DNA from: Stigmatella aurantiaca
GTDB taxonomy: Bacteria > Myxococcota > Myxococcia > Myxococcales > Myxococcaceae
Assembly (NCBI RefSeq): GCF_900109545.1
Contig: NZ_FOAP01000006.1
Span: 124,001-188,000, forward strand
Reading direction: 5' to 3'
DNA: 64,000 nt
The position numbers and the translations under genes were made by a program. Shown here in pieces: positions 44,627 to 52,232 of this stretch (the first letter of the stretch is position 1; each line of letters starts with the position of its first letter). Below the pieces are notes generated by a model that was not told the DNA's origin, did no database searches, and was given only the letters and a program-made list of their open reading frames with translations.

Positions 44627-46843
44627 ATGAATCGCTGCTTCAGGATCGCAGGTGTTTTCCTCTTACTCGTGGGAGGTGCCGCCAGCGCATCGGCGACGAA
44701 GCTCGTGTTCTCAGCTCAGCCGGCGAAGGCCCAGGCCGGCGCGGTGCTGAGTCCAGTGGTGGTCGAAGCGCGGGACGCGCTTGGGAACGTCGACCCTGGC
44801 GCCAGCGGTACGGTGACGATCTCCCTGGCCACGCCGGCGGCGCCGATGCTCTCCGGCCCCCGCACCGCGCAGTTCGTGAACGGAAGAGCGGCCTTCGCTG
44901 CGCTGTGGCTCACCCGGAGCGGAACCGCGCTTCGTTTGACTGCCACCGCGCCCGGTCTGACCAGCGCAACGAGTGCCGCCTTCGACGCGCCCGCCTGGGT
45001 CCCTATGAACGACGGGCTGCCGCTCGCCCATGTGGGTGAGCTGGCCTACTCGAGCGATGGAGCCACCGCGTACGCCACCGCGGGCCGCGTGTTCCGCAGC
45101 ACCGATCAGGGCGCCACCTGGACCTCGGTACTCGACGTGGGCAACGCGCGGCGGGTGGTGACCGATCCGTTCCACCCCGCCACAGTCATCGTCGTGACCC
45201 AGAGCGATCTCTTGATGTCGACGGATCGCGGAGACCACTGGACCTCGATCAAGAGCCGACTGCCCGGTTGGCAGTCGGCGAGCGCGGCCGCCTTCGATGC
45301 CCACACGGCCGGCGTGCTCTACGTGGGCCGGAACAACGGGCTGCCCGCGAAGAGCACCGATGGAGGCGCGACCTTCAGCTCCGTGCAGGGCACCGGGCTC
45401 CCGCCGCTCTCCGCCTCCAACTATCCGGTCGATATGGCCGTAGATGGCCAGTCGCGGCTCTACATGCTGATGCTCTACGAGGGGCCGTACCGCAGCGACG
45501 ATGGCGGCGCGACCTGGACGGCGATCTCCTCCGGGCTCACCCGGAACGCCAACGGCCTCTTCCAGTGCGGCACGCCGCAGCGCCTGGCCGCCGACCCCAC
45601 ACAGCCGGGGAGCGTCTATTTCACCTTCGCGACCTGGGGAAACCCGTGCGCGTCGCCGGTGTGGCACAGCACCGACTTCGGAGCGGCCTGGTCCCCCACC
45701 GCGGTCTCGGGTACCGGCGCCACGCTGGCGATCGATCCCTCCAGCAGCGCGCTCTATGCGGCGACCGCGAGCGGGCTGGTCCTCTCCACCAACGGCGGGG
45801 TGACGCTCACCCAGGTCGCGAGCGGATCCTGGTCCTACGTCGCGCTCAGCGCGAGCAGCGGGAACTTCGTCGGGGTGCAGAACGGGGTGCCGGTGAACTC
45901 GCAGGATCAGGGCGCGACCTGGACCCCGGGGGCCGGGATCTCCGGAGGGTCCATCGGCCAGATCGCTGCAGGGGCGGGCTCGCCGACGGCCGTGTACGCG
46001 GTATCGTACTCCACCGGCCTGTTCATCTCGCAGAGCGGTGGCGCATGGGCGAAGCGCTTCGCCGCGCCGGGCGCGATCCTCGGAGTGGATCCGGCGACGG
46101 CGGGGTACGCGTACCTCTACGGCAACAACCAGGGCCAGGAGGGTCTCTACGGGACGGCCGATGCAGGCCAGAACTGGAGCTGGCTCGAACACAATATCTC
46201 GTCCTTCGCCTGCTGGATGTCGATCACCGTCGACCCGCGCACCCCCGCGACGATCTGGGGCGGAGGGCAGGACTGCTTCGGTTCGAAGTACGGAGGGGTC
46301 TGGCTCTCCTCTGACGGAGGTCTCTCCTGGTCACACCTGGTGAGCGATCCGAGCTTCGGATACTGGGCGCGCTCGGTGGCGATCGATGGGACCGACTCGT
46401 CGACCGCTTACTTCGTGTCCAAGTTCGGCGCGCGACGGCTGGTCCTTTCGCCCACCGGAGGACCGCCGGCGCTCACCGACCTGAGCCCGGGACTCAGCGG
46501 CACGGCTCGTGCGGTGTCCACCGCTCCCTCGCAGCACGGCGTGGTGTTCGCGAGCACCGACTCGGGCATCTTCAAGAGCACGAACTCGGGAGCCACTTGG
46601 ACCCAGGTGCTGAACCGTGGCTCGCAGTACCCGGTGCGGATCAGCCCGAGCAATCCGCAGACGGCCTACGCACTCACCTACAGCGGGACCTACAAGACCA
46701 AGGACGGCGGAGCCACCTGGACCGTCCTCTCGCTCCCGGCCGGCGTGTCCGGCGCAGATCTCGCGATTGCACCGGCGAATGAGAACGCGCTGTACCTCGC
46801 GTCGGAATCGGGCGTCTGGGCGTCGCTCACCGGAGGCGAGTGA
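44627..46843 (+). CDS. large secreted BNR-repeat (sortilin/Ycf48-like propeller) protein
   Basis: A 738-residue protein starting at 44627 with GGAGG eight bases upstream and a signal peptide (MNRCFRIAGVFLLLVGGAAS, then ASA). Residues about 25-125 are an Ig-like domain of the invasin/Big type (KLVFSAQPAKAQAGAVLSPV). The remainder holds at least eight BNR/Asp-box blades (STDQGATW, STDRGDHW, STDGGATF, SDDGGATW, TADAGQNW, SSDGGLSW, STNSGATW, TKDGGATW), forming one or two propellers. The role is unknown; it is likely extracellular carbohydrate or surface binding. Confidence 0.85.
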   Translation: MNRCFRIAGVFLLLVGGAASASATKLVFSAQPAKAQAGAVLSPVVVEARDALGNVDPGASGTVTISLATPAAPMLSGPRTAQFVNGRAAFAALWLTRSGTALRLTATAPGLTSATSAAFDAPAWVPMNDGLPLAHVGELAYSSDGATAYATAGRVFRSTDQGATWTSVLDVGNARRVVTDPFHPATVIVVTQSDLLMSTDRGDHWTSIKSRLPGWQSASAAAFDAHTAGVLYVGRNNGLPAKSTDGGATFSSVQGTGLPPLSASNYPVDMAVDGQSRLYMLMLYEGPYRSDDGGATWTAISSGLTRNANGLFQCGTPQRLAADPTQPGSVYFTFATWGNPCASPVWHSTDFGAAWSPTAVSGTGATLAIDPSSSALYAATASGLVLSTNGGVTLTQVASGSWSYVALSASSGNFVGVQNGVPVNSQDQGATWTPGAGISGGSIGQIAAGAGSPTAVYAVSYSTGLFISQSGGAWAKRFAAPGAILGVDPATAGYAYLYGNNQGQEGLYGTADAGQNWSWLEHNISSFACWMSITVDPRTPATIWGGGQDCFGSKYGGVWLSSDGGLSWSHLVSDPSFGYWARSVAIDGTDSSTAYFVSKFGARRLVLSPTGGPPALTDLSPGLSGTARAVSTAPSQHGVVFASTDSGIFKSTNSGATWTQVLNRGSQYPVRISPSNPQTAYALTYSGTYKTKDGGATWTVLSLPAGVSGADLAIAPANENALYLASESGVWASLTGGE

Positions 46844-46895
46844 GCAAAGCGCAGCGATCGGACGCGCGCTGCGTCACGTGACACGGTAGGCCTAA

Positions 46896-46976
46896 GAGAC
46901 TGTTTCGGTAGGGGGCATCCTCGGCAGGCTGCTCCTCGGCCGAGAAACTGGCGAGGCCACCTACCGAAACTGGCTC
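46896..46976. mobile_element. 81-bp MITE-like element (IS5-type ends)
   Basis: Two inverted ends of 21 bases match at 18 positions (left GAGACTGTTTCGGTAGGGGGC, 46896-46916; right end its reverse complement near 46956-46976). TAA flanks both sides (46893-46895, 46977-46979), as for IS5/IS1031-type three-base duplications. No coding capacity. The rest of 46844-47125 shows nothing. Confidence 0.65.
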
Positions 46977-47125
46977 TAAGCAGCATCCACGACAAAGGAA
47001 GCGCCGACCCGGACATTCCGCCGTTCCAGTGGGACCTAATCTAACGGGTACGATCAAGGGTGGGTGACCTCCTGGATTTGCACCCTACCATCGCCTGCAC
47101 CCGCGCAGCGCGCCCCGAACCGAGG

Positions 47126-47881
47126 TCACGGCGCCGAGCGCCCGCCGATCTCCGGGAAGCGCTCGTAGGCCCGCTTGAGCGCGTCCAGGTGGGCGGGGTT
47201 GTCGAGGTCGAGCGGCGCATCGGTGAGCTGCACGACCCACCCGCCCGACGCCGTGCGACGCGCCCGCTTGAACTGCTCGGCGTCGCGGGCCGGGTCCGGG
47301 AACCCTATAGCTTTAGCGGCAGCGGCAGACCAGTAGTTCAGCCACCCAAGATAATAGGGAATCTCTGGCGAGCGGATGTGCTCGAAGAGCTTCAAGGCGG
47401 GCAGCCCCCGGGGTGGGGATGGTGGCCCATCAAGCGTAGGGGCTATCTGCTCCGCAATGTCCCCCGCAGCACCGTCCGGCGTCGCATGCCCCCAGAACGC
47501 GCGTGTGCCCTCTGCCACGGTTTCAAGCACATCCGCCGCTGCTGTGATCATGGTCGCGTCCAGTGGCAACTTAGCATGGACTTGGAATTGTGGCCGGCCG
47601 CCTGGGCTCACATACGCGGATCGCTGGCGCCCGGAAATGGTCACTGGGTAGCTCTCGTCACCGTTGCATAGTAGCGGGAACTCGCCGCGCGTGGTCGCCT
47701 CAGCTAACCACGCATCACGCTGTGGCAGCGCGGCAAGCCGTCGCCTTTCGGTAACTCTCCACTCCAGGCGGAGGCCAGGCAATGCCCGCTCCAAGCCATG
47801 GACAGCAGCGAGTGTGCGTTTGTCGTCACCCACAAGCGCAGGCGCATAGACGTTGAGAATGAGGGGGCTTCGAGAGGTCAT
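47126..47881 (-). CDS. putative immunity protein (DUF5953-like), partner of lipoprotein toxin
   Basis: A 251-residue protein with no signal peptide or membrane segment. The ATG at 47881 overlaps the stop of the lipoprotein gene (ATGA), with GAGG six bases upstream. Sequence features NVYAPALVGDDKRTL, PLLCNGDESYPV and RRTASGGWVVQLTDAPLDL match, from memory, a family found mostly in myxobacteria (DUF5953). Tight coupling behind a lipoprotein with a predicted nuclease tail suggests it is the cognate immunity protein. GC content is visibly lower than in the flanking chromosome. Confidence 0.7.
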   Translation of the reverse strand: MTSRSPLILNVYAPALVGDDKRTLAAVHGLERALPGLRLEWRVTERRRLAALPQRDAWLAEATTRGEFPLLCNGDESYPVTISGRQRSAYVSPGGRPQFQVHAKLPLDATMITAAADVLETVAEGTRAFWGHATPDGAAGDIAEQIAPTLDGPPSPPRGLPALKLFEHIRSPEIPYYLGWLNYWSAAAAKAIGFPDPARDAEQFKRARRTASGGWVVQLTDAPLDLDNPAHLDALKRAYERFPEIGGRSAP

Positions 47882-48792
47882 CTTTTGCACCTCGTGACGA
47901 CAATCTTGAAGGTGGGCTCCTGCTTGAGCAGCGCAAGTCTGTGCGCGGCGCTGCTCACACCAACAATGAAGTCATATCCACAGGCCCGCGCAGCGTCGCG
48001 TTCCTTAGTCAATTGCTTGATCTCCTTCTCAATCTCCCGATCCCGGATAAAGTCATTGTACGAGTCAAACTGATGGGTCTTGATCTCCCACAGCACACGC
48101 ACGCTGACTTGCAGCGCATCGAAGCGCTCACCGCCCACGAATACGTCCATGCCGGGATAACGGTTGGGCGGAAACTTATCGGCGCACTCGTTATGGGGGA
48201 CATCTTCGCCCGCGTGCCGCACCGGGATTGGCTTGCACTCCGGGCGCTCCCTGGGATCGGATGATATGGGCGGAAAGATGTCTCCGGTAGGTGAGCCTTT
48301 TGGCTTCGGCGCTCGGTTCGCCAACAGTTCTTTCGCAGGCCGCGTTTGAGTCGTGGGCTTCGCACGCTCACGGGCTGCGTTCCGTTGATAAGCATCAATC
48401 TCCTCTTGGATGGCGGCTGCAACCACCACCGCGCCAATCACAACCACTGATCCAGTTACGACTGCGGGTGACGCAAAGATACAGAGGGCCACGGCTGCGG
48501 GAACCGCTGCAGCCGCGGGGGCAGAGGCGACAGCGCATCTTCGCGTGACATCGCTAAACCTGACCCTGTCGCGATCGAGCGCGTGAAAGCACCGCTCCGC
48601 CAGAACGGACCATTCGTTGGAGGCTTCGCGCATCACGCAATGCCCGTCGTCCGTCCACGGGTACTGCGCTGCCCGCTGAAGGTTGGCGAATCTCGGGCTC
48701 GGCTCCTCCCGCTGTTCCAGGCTCGGATCCATCGTGGCGCAGGCTGAGAGCAGGAGCAGCAATAGGGGGGCCCTGCCAGTTCGATGGAGCAT
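47878..48792 (-). CDS. lipoprotein with predicted C-terminal nuclease toxin domain (SitA-like, DUF6310-like)
   Basis: A 304-residue protein from ATG 48792 (GAGGA eight bases upstream). The first 18 residues are a lipoprotein signal with lipobox LSAC. Residues about 85-140 contain an Ala/Val-rich hydrophobic stretch, then a variable linker rich in Pro and Lys. The C-terminal 110 residues read PGMDVFVGGERFDALQVSVR, then VLWEIKTHQFDSY, resembling a PD-(D/E)XK nuclease core with EIK. Architecture (lipoprotein signal, linker, toxin, immunity gene downstream) matches SitA toxins, which myxobacteria pass between cells by outer-membrane exchange. Assignment is by layout and motif only. Confidence 0.7.
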   Translation of the reverse strand: MLHRTGRAPLLLLLLSACATMDPSLEQREEPSPRFANLQRAAQYPWTDDGHCVMREASNEWSVLAERCFHALDRDRVRFSDVTRRCAVASAPAAAAVPAAVALCIFASPAVVTGSVVVIGAVVVAAAIQEEIDAYQRNAARERAKPTTQTRPAKELLANRAPKPKGSPTGDIFPPISSDPRERPECKPIPVRHAGEDVPHNECADKFPPNRYPGMDVFVGGERFDALQVSVRVLWEIKTHQFDSYNDFIRDREIEKEIKQLTKERDAARACGYDFIVGVSSAAHRLALLKQEPTFKIVVTRCKR

Positions 48793-48819
48793 GGACACAT
48801 CCTCACGGCAGGGGGCTGC

Positions 48820-49245
48820 CCGCCACGCTCGCCGACGAGAGCGGCCGGAGCGCGCCCGAGTCTGGCAGCGCGCCCCCCGGAGCGCCAGAGCTGGCGAGCG
48901 GATCAGCGATACACCTTGCCGTCCCAGAGGAACGCGCCCCGACGAGCGGCACGCGGTAGGCCGCGACGTGCCCGGTCGGCAGGGCGAGCGGATCGGGCTC
49001 CAGTGGGGCGAGCTGGACCTTTCGCGAGGGACCCTCAGCGTGCGTCAGTCGATCTGGCGCGGGGTGGAGGGCTTGCCGAAGGGCGGACGCGAGCGGAGCC
49101 CGGACCTCCCCCGGCCTACCTGCGTCGGCGGTCGCTGCTCTCAAGGGACACTGTCACCTTCGGGGCCGCTTCGTTTTCTGTCAGGACGACGGGCAGCCGC
49201 TCGCAGCGGGCAAGATGGAATCGCCGCTTCGTCACGCCCTCAAGC
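48820..49245 (+). pseudogene. tyrosine recombinase remnant with frameshifts
   Basis: In shifting frames the sequence reads GERIGLQWGELDLSRGTLSV then RQSIWRGVEGLPKGGR, the region around the first catalytic Arg of phage-type integrases, and later PLRHALKRAGI, from before the His motif. Several frameshifts and missing ends make it nonfunctional. It joins directly to an IS30 fragment at about 49245. It lies directly upstream of, and divergent from, the toxin lipoprotein gene. Confidence 0.7.
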
Positions 49246-49439
49246 GGGCGGGCATCACCCGGGAGGAGGGGCGCGAGAACACCAACCGGCTTCTTCGGCA
49301 GTACTTCCCGGATGGCACGGACGTTTCGGCCTTCTCTCAGCGGCAGCTGGACGCGGTGGCCCTCCGGCTCACCCAACGCCCACGGAAGACCCTGGGCTTC
49401 ACGACGTCTGCGGCCAAGCTACAGCAAGCGTTGCGTTGA
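49245..49439 (+). pseudogene. IS30-family transposase C-terminal fragment
   Basis: The frame ENTNRLLRQYFPDGTDVSAF, then QLDAVALRLTQRPRKTLGF, is the conserved C-terminal end of IS30 transposases (third catalytic Glu in 'ENTN' context). It is fused to recombinase debris on the left and ends with a stop at 49439. N-terminal and central parts are missing. Confidence 0.8.
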
Positions 49440-49442
49440 CCG

Positions 49443-49771
49443 ATTGAGTGCACCGCCGCTTTTTTTAGGAAGTCCCGCTCCATGAGCAGCCGCCGGTTCT
49501 CTCGCCGCAGTTGCTGCAGTTCCTCCCGCTCGGACTGGCTCAACGGCTCGGGCCCTGCGGGGGCTCGGCGTGCTGCACCCACTGCCGCAGTGCCGACTCC
49601 GTCAAGTCCAAGTCCTTGGCCACCTGCGGCAGGGACTTGCCACTCTCTTGGGCCAATCTCTCTGCCTCGGCCTTGAACTCCTCGGTGAACTGCCGCCTCT
49701 TCCTTCGCACCATGGACACTCCTCCTTGTGCTTCGACTTATCGGAGGTGTCCACTAAACCGGGGCAGGTTC
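49443..49771 (-). pseudogene. IS3-family element remnant (OrfA with frameshift, left end present)
   Basis: OrfA starts at ATG 49713 with AAGGAGG upstream and reads KRRQFTEEFKAEAERLAQES then TESALRQWVQ, a helix-turn-helix typical of IS3 OrfA. A frameshift near 49555 shifts it to LSQSEREELQQLRRENRRLL, MERDFLKKAA (leucine zipper). OrfB is absent. The sequence upstream (CCCCGGTTTAGTGGACACC on the minus strand) resembles an IS3 end and abuts the IS91-like fragment. Confidence 0.8.
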
Positions 49772-49973
49772 AGTTTGGACTGGGCCGGGCTGCTGAAGAG
49801 GACGTTCGCCCTGGATGTGTTCTCGTGCTTCAGGTGTGGAGACAGGCTTAAGGGTGTTGGCGTCCGTAAAGGGAGCAGGAGGGGTCAGAGCGATTCTGGA
49901 GCACCTGGGGTTGCCCACGGCGAGTGCGCACCTGGCCCCTGCGCGAGCGCCGCCCCAGAGCGCGGGGTGTTGA
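49772..49973 (+). pseudogene. second IS91-like transposase C-terminal fragment
   Basis: Reads SLDWAGLLKRTFALDVFSCF, RCGDRL, then after a frameshift RVLASVKGAGGVRAILEHLG. It is the same tail as at 40206-40500, here interrupted upstream by the IS3 remnant. No catalytic domain remains. Confidence 0.72.
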
Positions 49974-50079
49974 CACCTTCTACGGCCATGCGCGTTGGCG
50001 GAGCCATCCCGCGCCGGCCGGAATCGAGTCATCCGGCGCGCGAGCGACCCTTGTCGCCAGCGCGCCGTTCCGACTGCAA

Positions 50080-51111
50080 TTACCTTTCTGGCAGTCGCGC
50101 AACCAGCGCGCGAAGGGCGGGCATTTCGACCCCCTCCGCTTCTCCGCAGCTCAGCGCTTTACGCAATATTTTATGGTCCTGGCTGTTGACCTTGCCGCCG
50201 TGATGATATCGGTTGAAGGCTGCCAGATCGAGCGGCAGGGCCCTCTCCTCCTCCTTCCGGAAGAACTCCAAGGTCGTTTCGGCATCGGTCTGCTCGCTGG
50301 CGACGAGGCCCGCAGAGCCGAAGACCGACAAGCGCTGAAACTCTCGCATGGCGTCGGTACCGAGCCGCCACGTCTCGTCAGTCGGGTTGATGTCCCTGGC
50401 CGCGGGCCAATCCAGCAGTTCCCACGCGGCCAAGGGCGCGAACGCTGCGACGGCCACCTTGTACTCGTCCGGCGAAATCACACTGCACCGCGAGACGCCG
50501 CTGCGGTCGTACAGCACCGCGAAATCATGCGCCACCTGCGGCGCGGTGCGATCGACGACGAAGCCCACCGGAGAGGGATGCCGATAGGCATAGTCAGCGT
50601 GCGCAAGCAGGTCCGGCTTGACGCCGGGATGCACCGGCATCGTCGCGGCCGGCACCTCGTAGGCGAGGTTGCCCATAAGGCCATTGATCACCTGTGACCC
50701 CGCGAGCCCGGACCGTTCGAGGAACCACGCCCTGAGATCGATGCCCATGCTGCCGAGGATGACTGCCGTCGACGTACCCCGAAAGGCGCGTCCGATCTCC
50801 TCCACCACCTTCACGCCAGCCTCCGCGCGAAGCGACGCTCCGTCCAGCGTGATGACCACGAAGTCGAACGATGTTCCCTCCAGCCTGGCCGGGTCGGTGA
50901 GCAGATCGTAGCCGGAATAGGTTTTCAGACTGTGATCGTCGTAGGAGTAAAGCACCTGCGGCCTGGACAATTGCTCCAGGCGATGAGGCCGCACCAGGAA
51001 GGTGACGGCTGCGCCTGCCAATTTCAGGTGATAGCCCGCGAGGACACCCATCGAGCCGGCGCCAACGATGCAAACGGAAGCGGTATTTGATTCAGCCACC
51101 AGTAACTCCAA
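50080..51111 (-). CDS. ketopantoate reductase (PanE/ApbA)-like oxidoreductase
   Basis: A 343-residue cytosolic protein with an N-terminal Rossmann motif SVCIVGAGSMGVLAGYHLKL and a C-terminal helical domain in the ketopantoate-reductase pattern (INGLMGNLAYEVP; the usual Lys of the active site is not evident). It probably reduces a small keto acid with NADPH, but the substrate is open. It is the last gene of a three-gene cluster, MarR - 70-residue ORF - this gene, all on the minus strand. Confidence 0.75.
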   Translation of the reverse strand: MELLVAESNTASVCIVGAGSMGVLAGYHLKLAGAAVTFLVRPHRLEQLSRPQVLYSYDDHSLKTYSGYDLLTDPARLEGTSFDFVVITLDGASLRAEAGVKVVEEIGRAFRGTSTAVILGSMGIDLRAWFLERSGLAGSQVINGLMGNLAYEVPAATMPVHPGVKPDLLAHADYAYRHPSPVGFVVDRTAPQVAHDFAVLYDRSGVSRCSVISPDEYKVAVAAFAPLAAWELLDWPAARDINPTDETWRLGTDAMREFQRLSVFGSAGLVASEQTDAETTLEFFRKEEERALPLDLAAFNRYHHGGKVNSQDHKILRKALSCGEAEGVEMPALRALVARLPER

Positions 51112-51217
51112 TGCGAGTGATGAGGACCCGCGTGCGGCCCTTCAGGCACACGCAGGCCCAGGTTGCCCCCGTGGGGGAGGCTGGTTCCGGAGGAAGAGTC
51201 CCATCAACGGTGGAAGG

Positions 51218-51430
51218 TCACGCTCTCCGGCAAAGCAGTTCGTCCCAGACGCGGTCCTTGTCAGAGCGAGCGACGCCCAGGGATTCGTAGACGATCTCCA
51301 GGAAGGTTGCGTGCGGCAACAGCTCGGAGCGAAACTCTCGAAACGAACGTCGCGCTCCTACCGCCTCGTGAAACGAGAGCATGGTTTTGGAGGGCGCTTT
51401 CGCCATCGGGTCGATCAGATGCTCCCTCAT
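51218..51430 (-). CDS. 70-residue protein, possibly truncated nitroreductase-like N terminus
   Basis: The ATG at 51430 has an excellent ribosome site (AAAGGAGA, about seven bases upstream), so it is probably translated. LSFHEAVGARRSFREF resembles the first helix and FMN-phosphate loop of nitroreductases ('xxxRRSxRxF'), but the protein stops after 70 residues, far short of that family (about 180-200). It is either a truncated gene or a genuine small protein of the MarR-led cluster. I do not recognise it with confidence. Confidence 0.55.
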   Translation of the reverse strand: MREHLIDPMAKAPSKTMLSFHEAVGARRSFREFRSELLPHATFLEIVYESLGVARSDKDRVWDELLCRRA

Positions 51431-51469
51431 GGGCTGTCTCCTTTGTTCTTGGAATGTCGAAAGCCGTGG

Positions 51470-51913
51470 TTACTCGCCGGGCGAGCGAGCAACGCCGTCG
51501 AGCGTGTCCCTGAGTTCGGCCATTCCCCTGCTGGTGAGTCGGCAAGCGCTTTTGATCTTGCCGGAGACGTCCCAAACGTCCGCGCGAAGCGCCTCTCCGG
51601 CGGGCGTCAGGTCCACGAGGACGCGCCGCTCGTCATTCGAATCGCGCGTCCTCGTGACCAGACCGGAAGATTCGAGGCGCTTGAGTAGAGGGGTGATGGT
51701 CCCGGTGTCCATGCCCAGCTTCGCGCCGAGCTCTCCAATCGTGCGCGGCGTACCTTCGAAGAGTTCCAGCATCACTAGGTACTGGGGAAAGGTGAGGCCC
51801 AGCGGCTCGAGAAACGGCTTGTGCATCCGGATCATCCGGTTGGCGGCACCGTAAAGGGCGAACGAGAGCTGCTTGCCTACTGAGTGTTGAGACTCCGGAA
51901 GAGCGCGGGCCAT
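51470..51913 (-). CDS. MarR/OhrR-family transcriptional regulator
   Basis: A 147-residue winged-helix repressor: LTFPQYLVMLELFEGTPRTI, then GELGAKLGMDTGTITPLLKRLE, is the DNA-binding core and RDSNDERRVLVDLTPAGEAL the wing. There is no obvious sensing Cys of the OhrR type near the N terminus, though CRL near residue 125 has one. A perfect 10-bp-arm palindrome lies 9 bases upstream of the start codon, implying autorepression and control of the two genes behind it. Confidence 0.88.
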   Translation of the reverse strand: MARALPESQHSVGKQLSFALYGAANRMIRMHKPFLEPLGLTFPQYLVMLELFEGTPRTIGELGAKLGMDTGTITPLLKRLESSGLVTRTRDSNDERRVLVDLTPAGEALRADVWDVSGKIKSACRLTSRGMAELRDTLDGVARSPGE

Positions 51914-51922
51914 GACCTACTA

Positions 51923-51951
51923 TCTAGTGCGCGTTTATATGGCGCACTAGA
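51923..51951. promoter_or_regulatory. MarR operator (perfect inverted repeat)
   Basis: TCTAGTGCGC (51923-51932) and GCGCACTAGA (51942-51951) around the AT-rich spacer GTTTATATG, just upstream of the marR start. The spacer contains a plausible -10 (reading ATATAAAC on the minus strand), so bound repressor would block RNA polymerase. Confidence 0.7.
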
Positions 51952-52034
51952 GAATCTGACGAGGCGCTTAGGGGGCATTGTGGCGCTGTTGAGAGAGGCT
52001 AATGCAGACCGTTGGGAATTTCGCACCTCCTGGC

Positions 52035-52101
52035 GCGGCTTCGATTCCCGCCATCTCCACATTCAGAAGCCCAGCAAGCTCACCGGGTTGCTGTTTTTTT
52101 T
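52035..52101 (+). repeat. third, inverted copy of the ssrA 3' end with its terminator
   Basis: Reads TTCGATTCCCGCC, then CTCCACATTCA, AAGCCCAGCAA and CGGGTTGCTG, then an eight-T run and C. This is the same order of elements as the real ssrA 3' end and terminator at 56732-56802, but on the plus strand and with scattered substitutions (one breaks the T-stem). No tRNA or tmRNA 5' part lies upstream. It marks an older or nested integration event inside the island. Confidence 0.7.
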
Positions 52102-52232
52102 CTTTGCCCTCGGTGCCTCATCCGGCCCAACGGGAGAAGTTGGCCGAGCTGTTGAGCCAGCACCTGGGCGGGGGCGCCCAACGGGTCAGGCGGCGGAGAG
52201 CAGTTCCATCCCAGTGAAGAGCAGGTGCAAGG

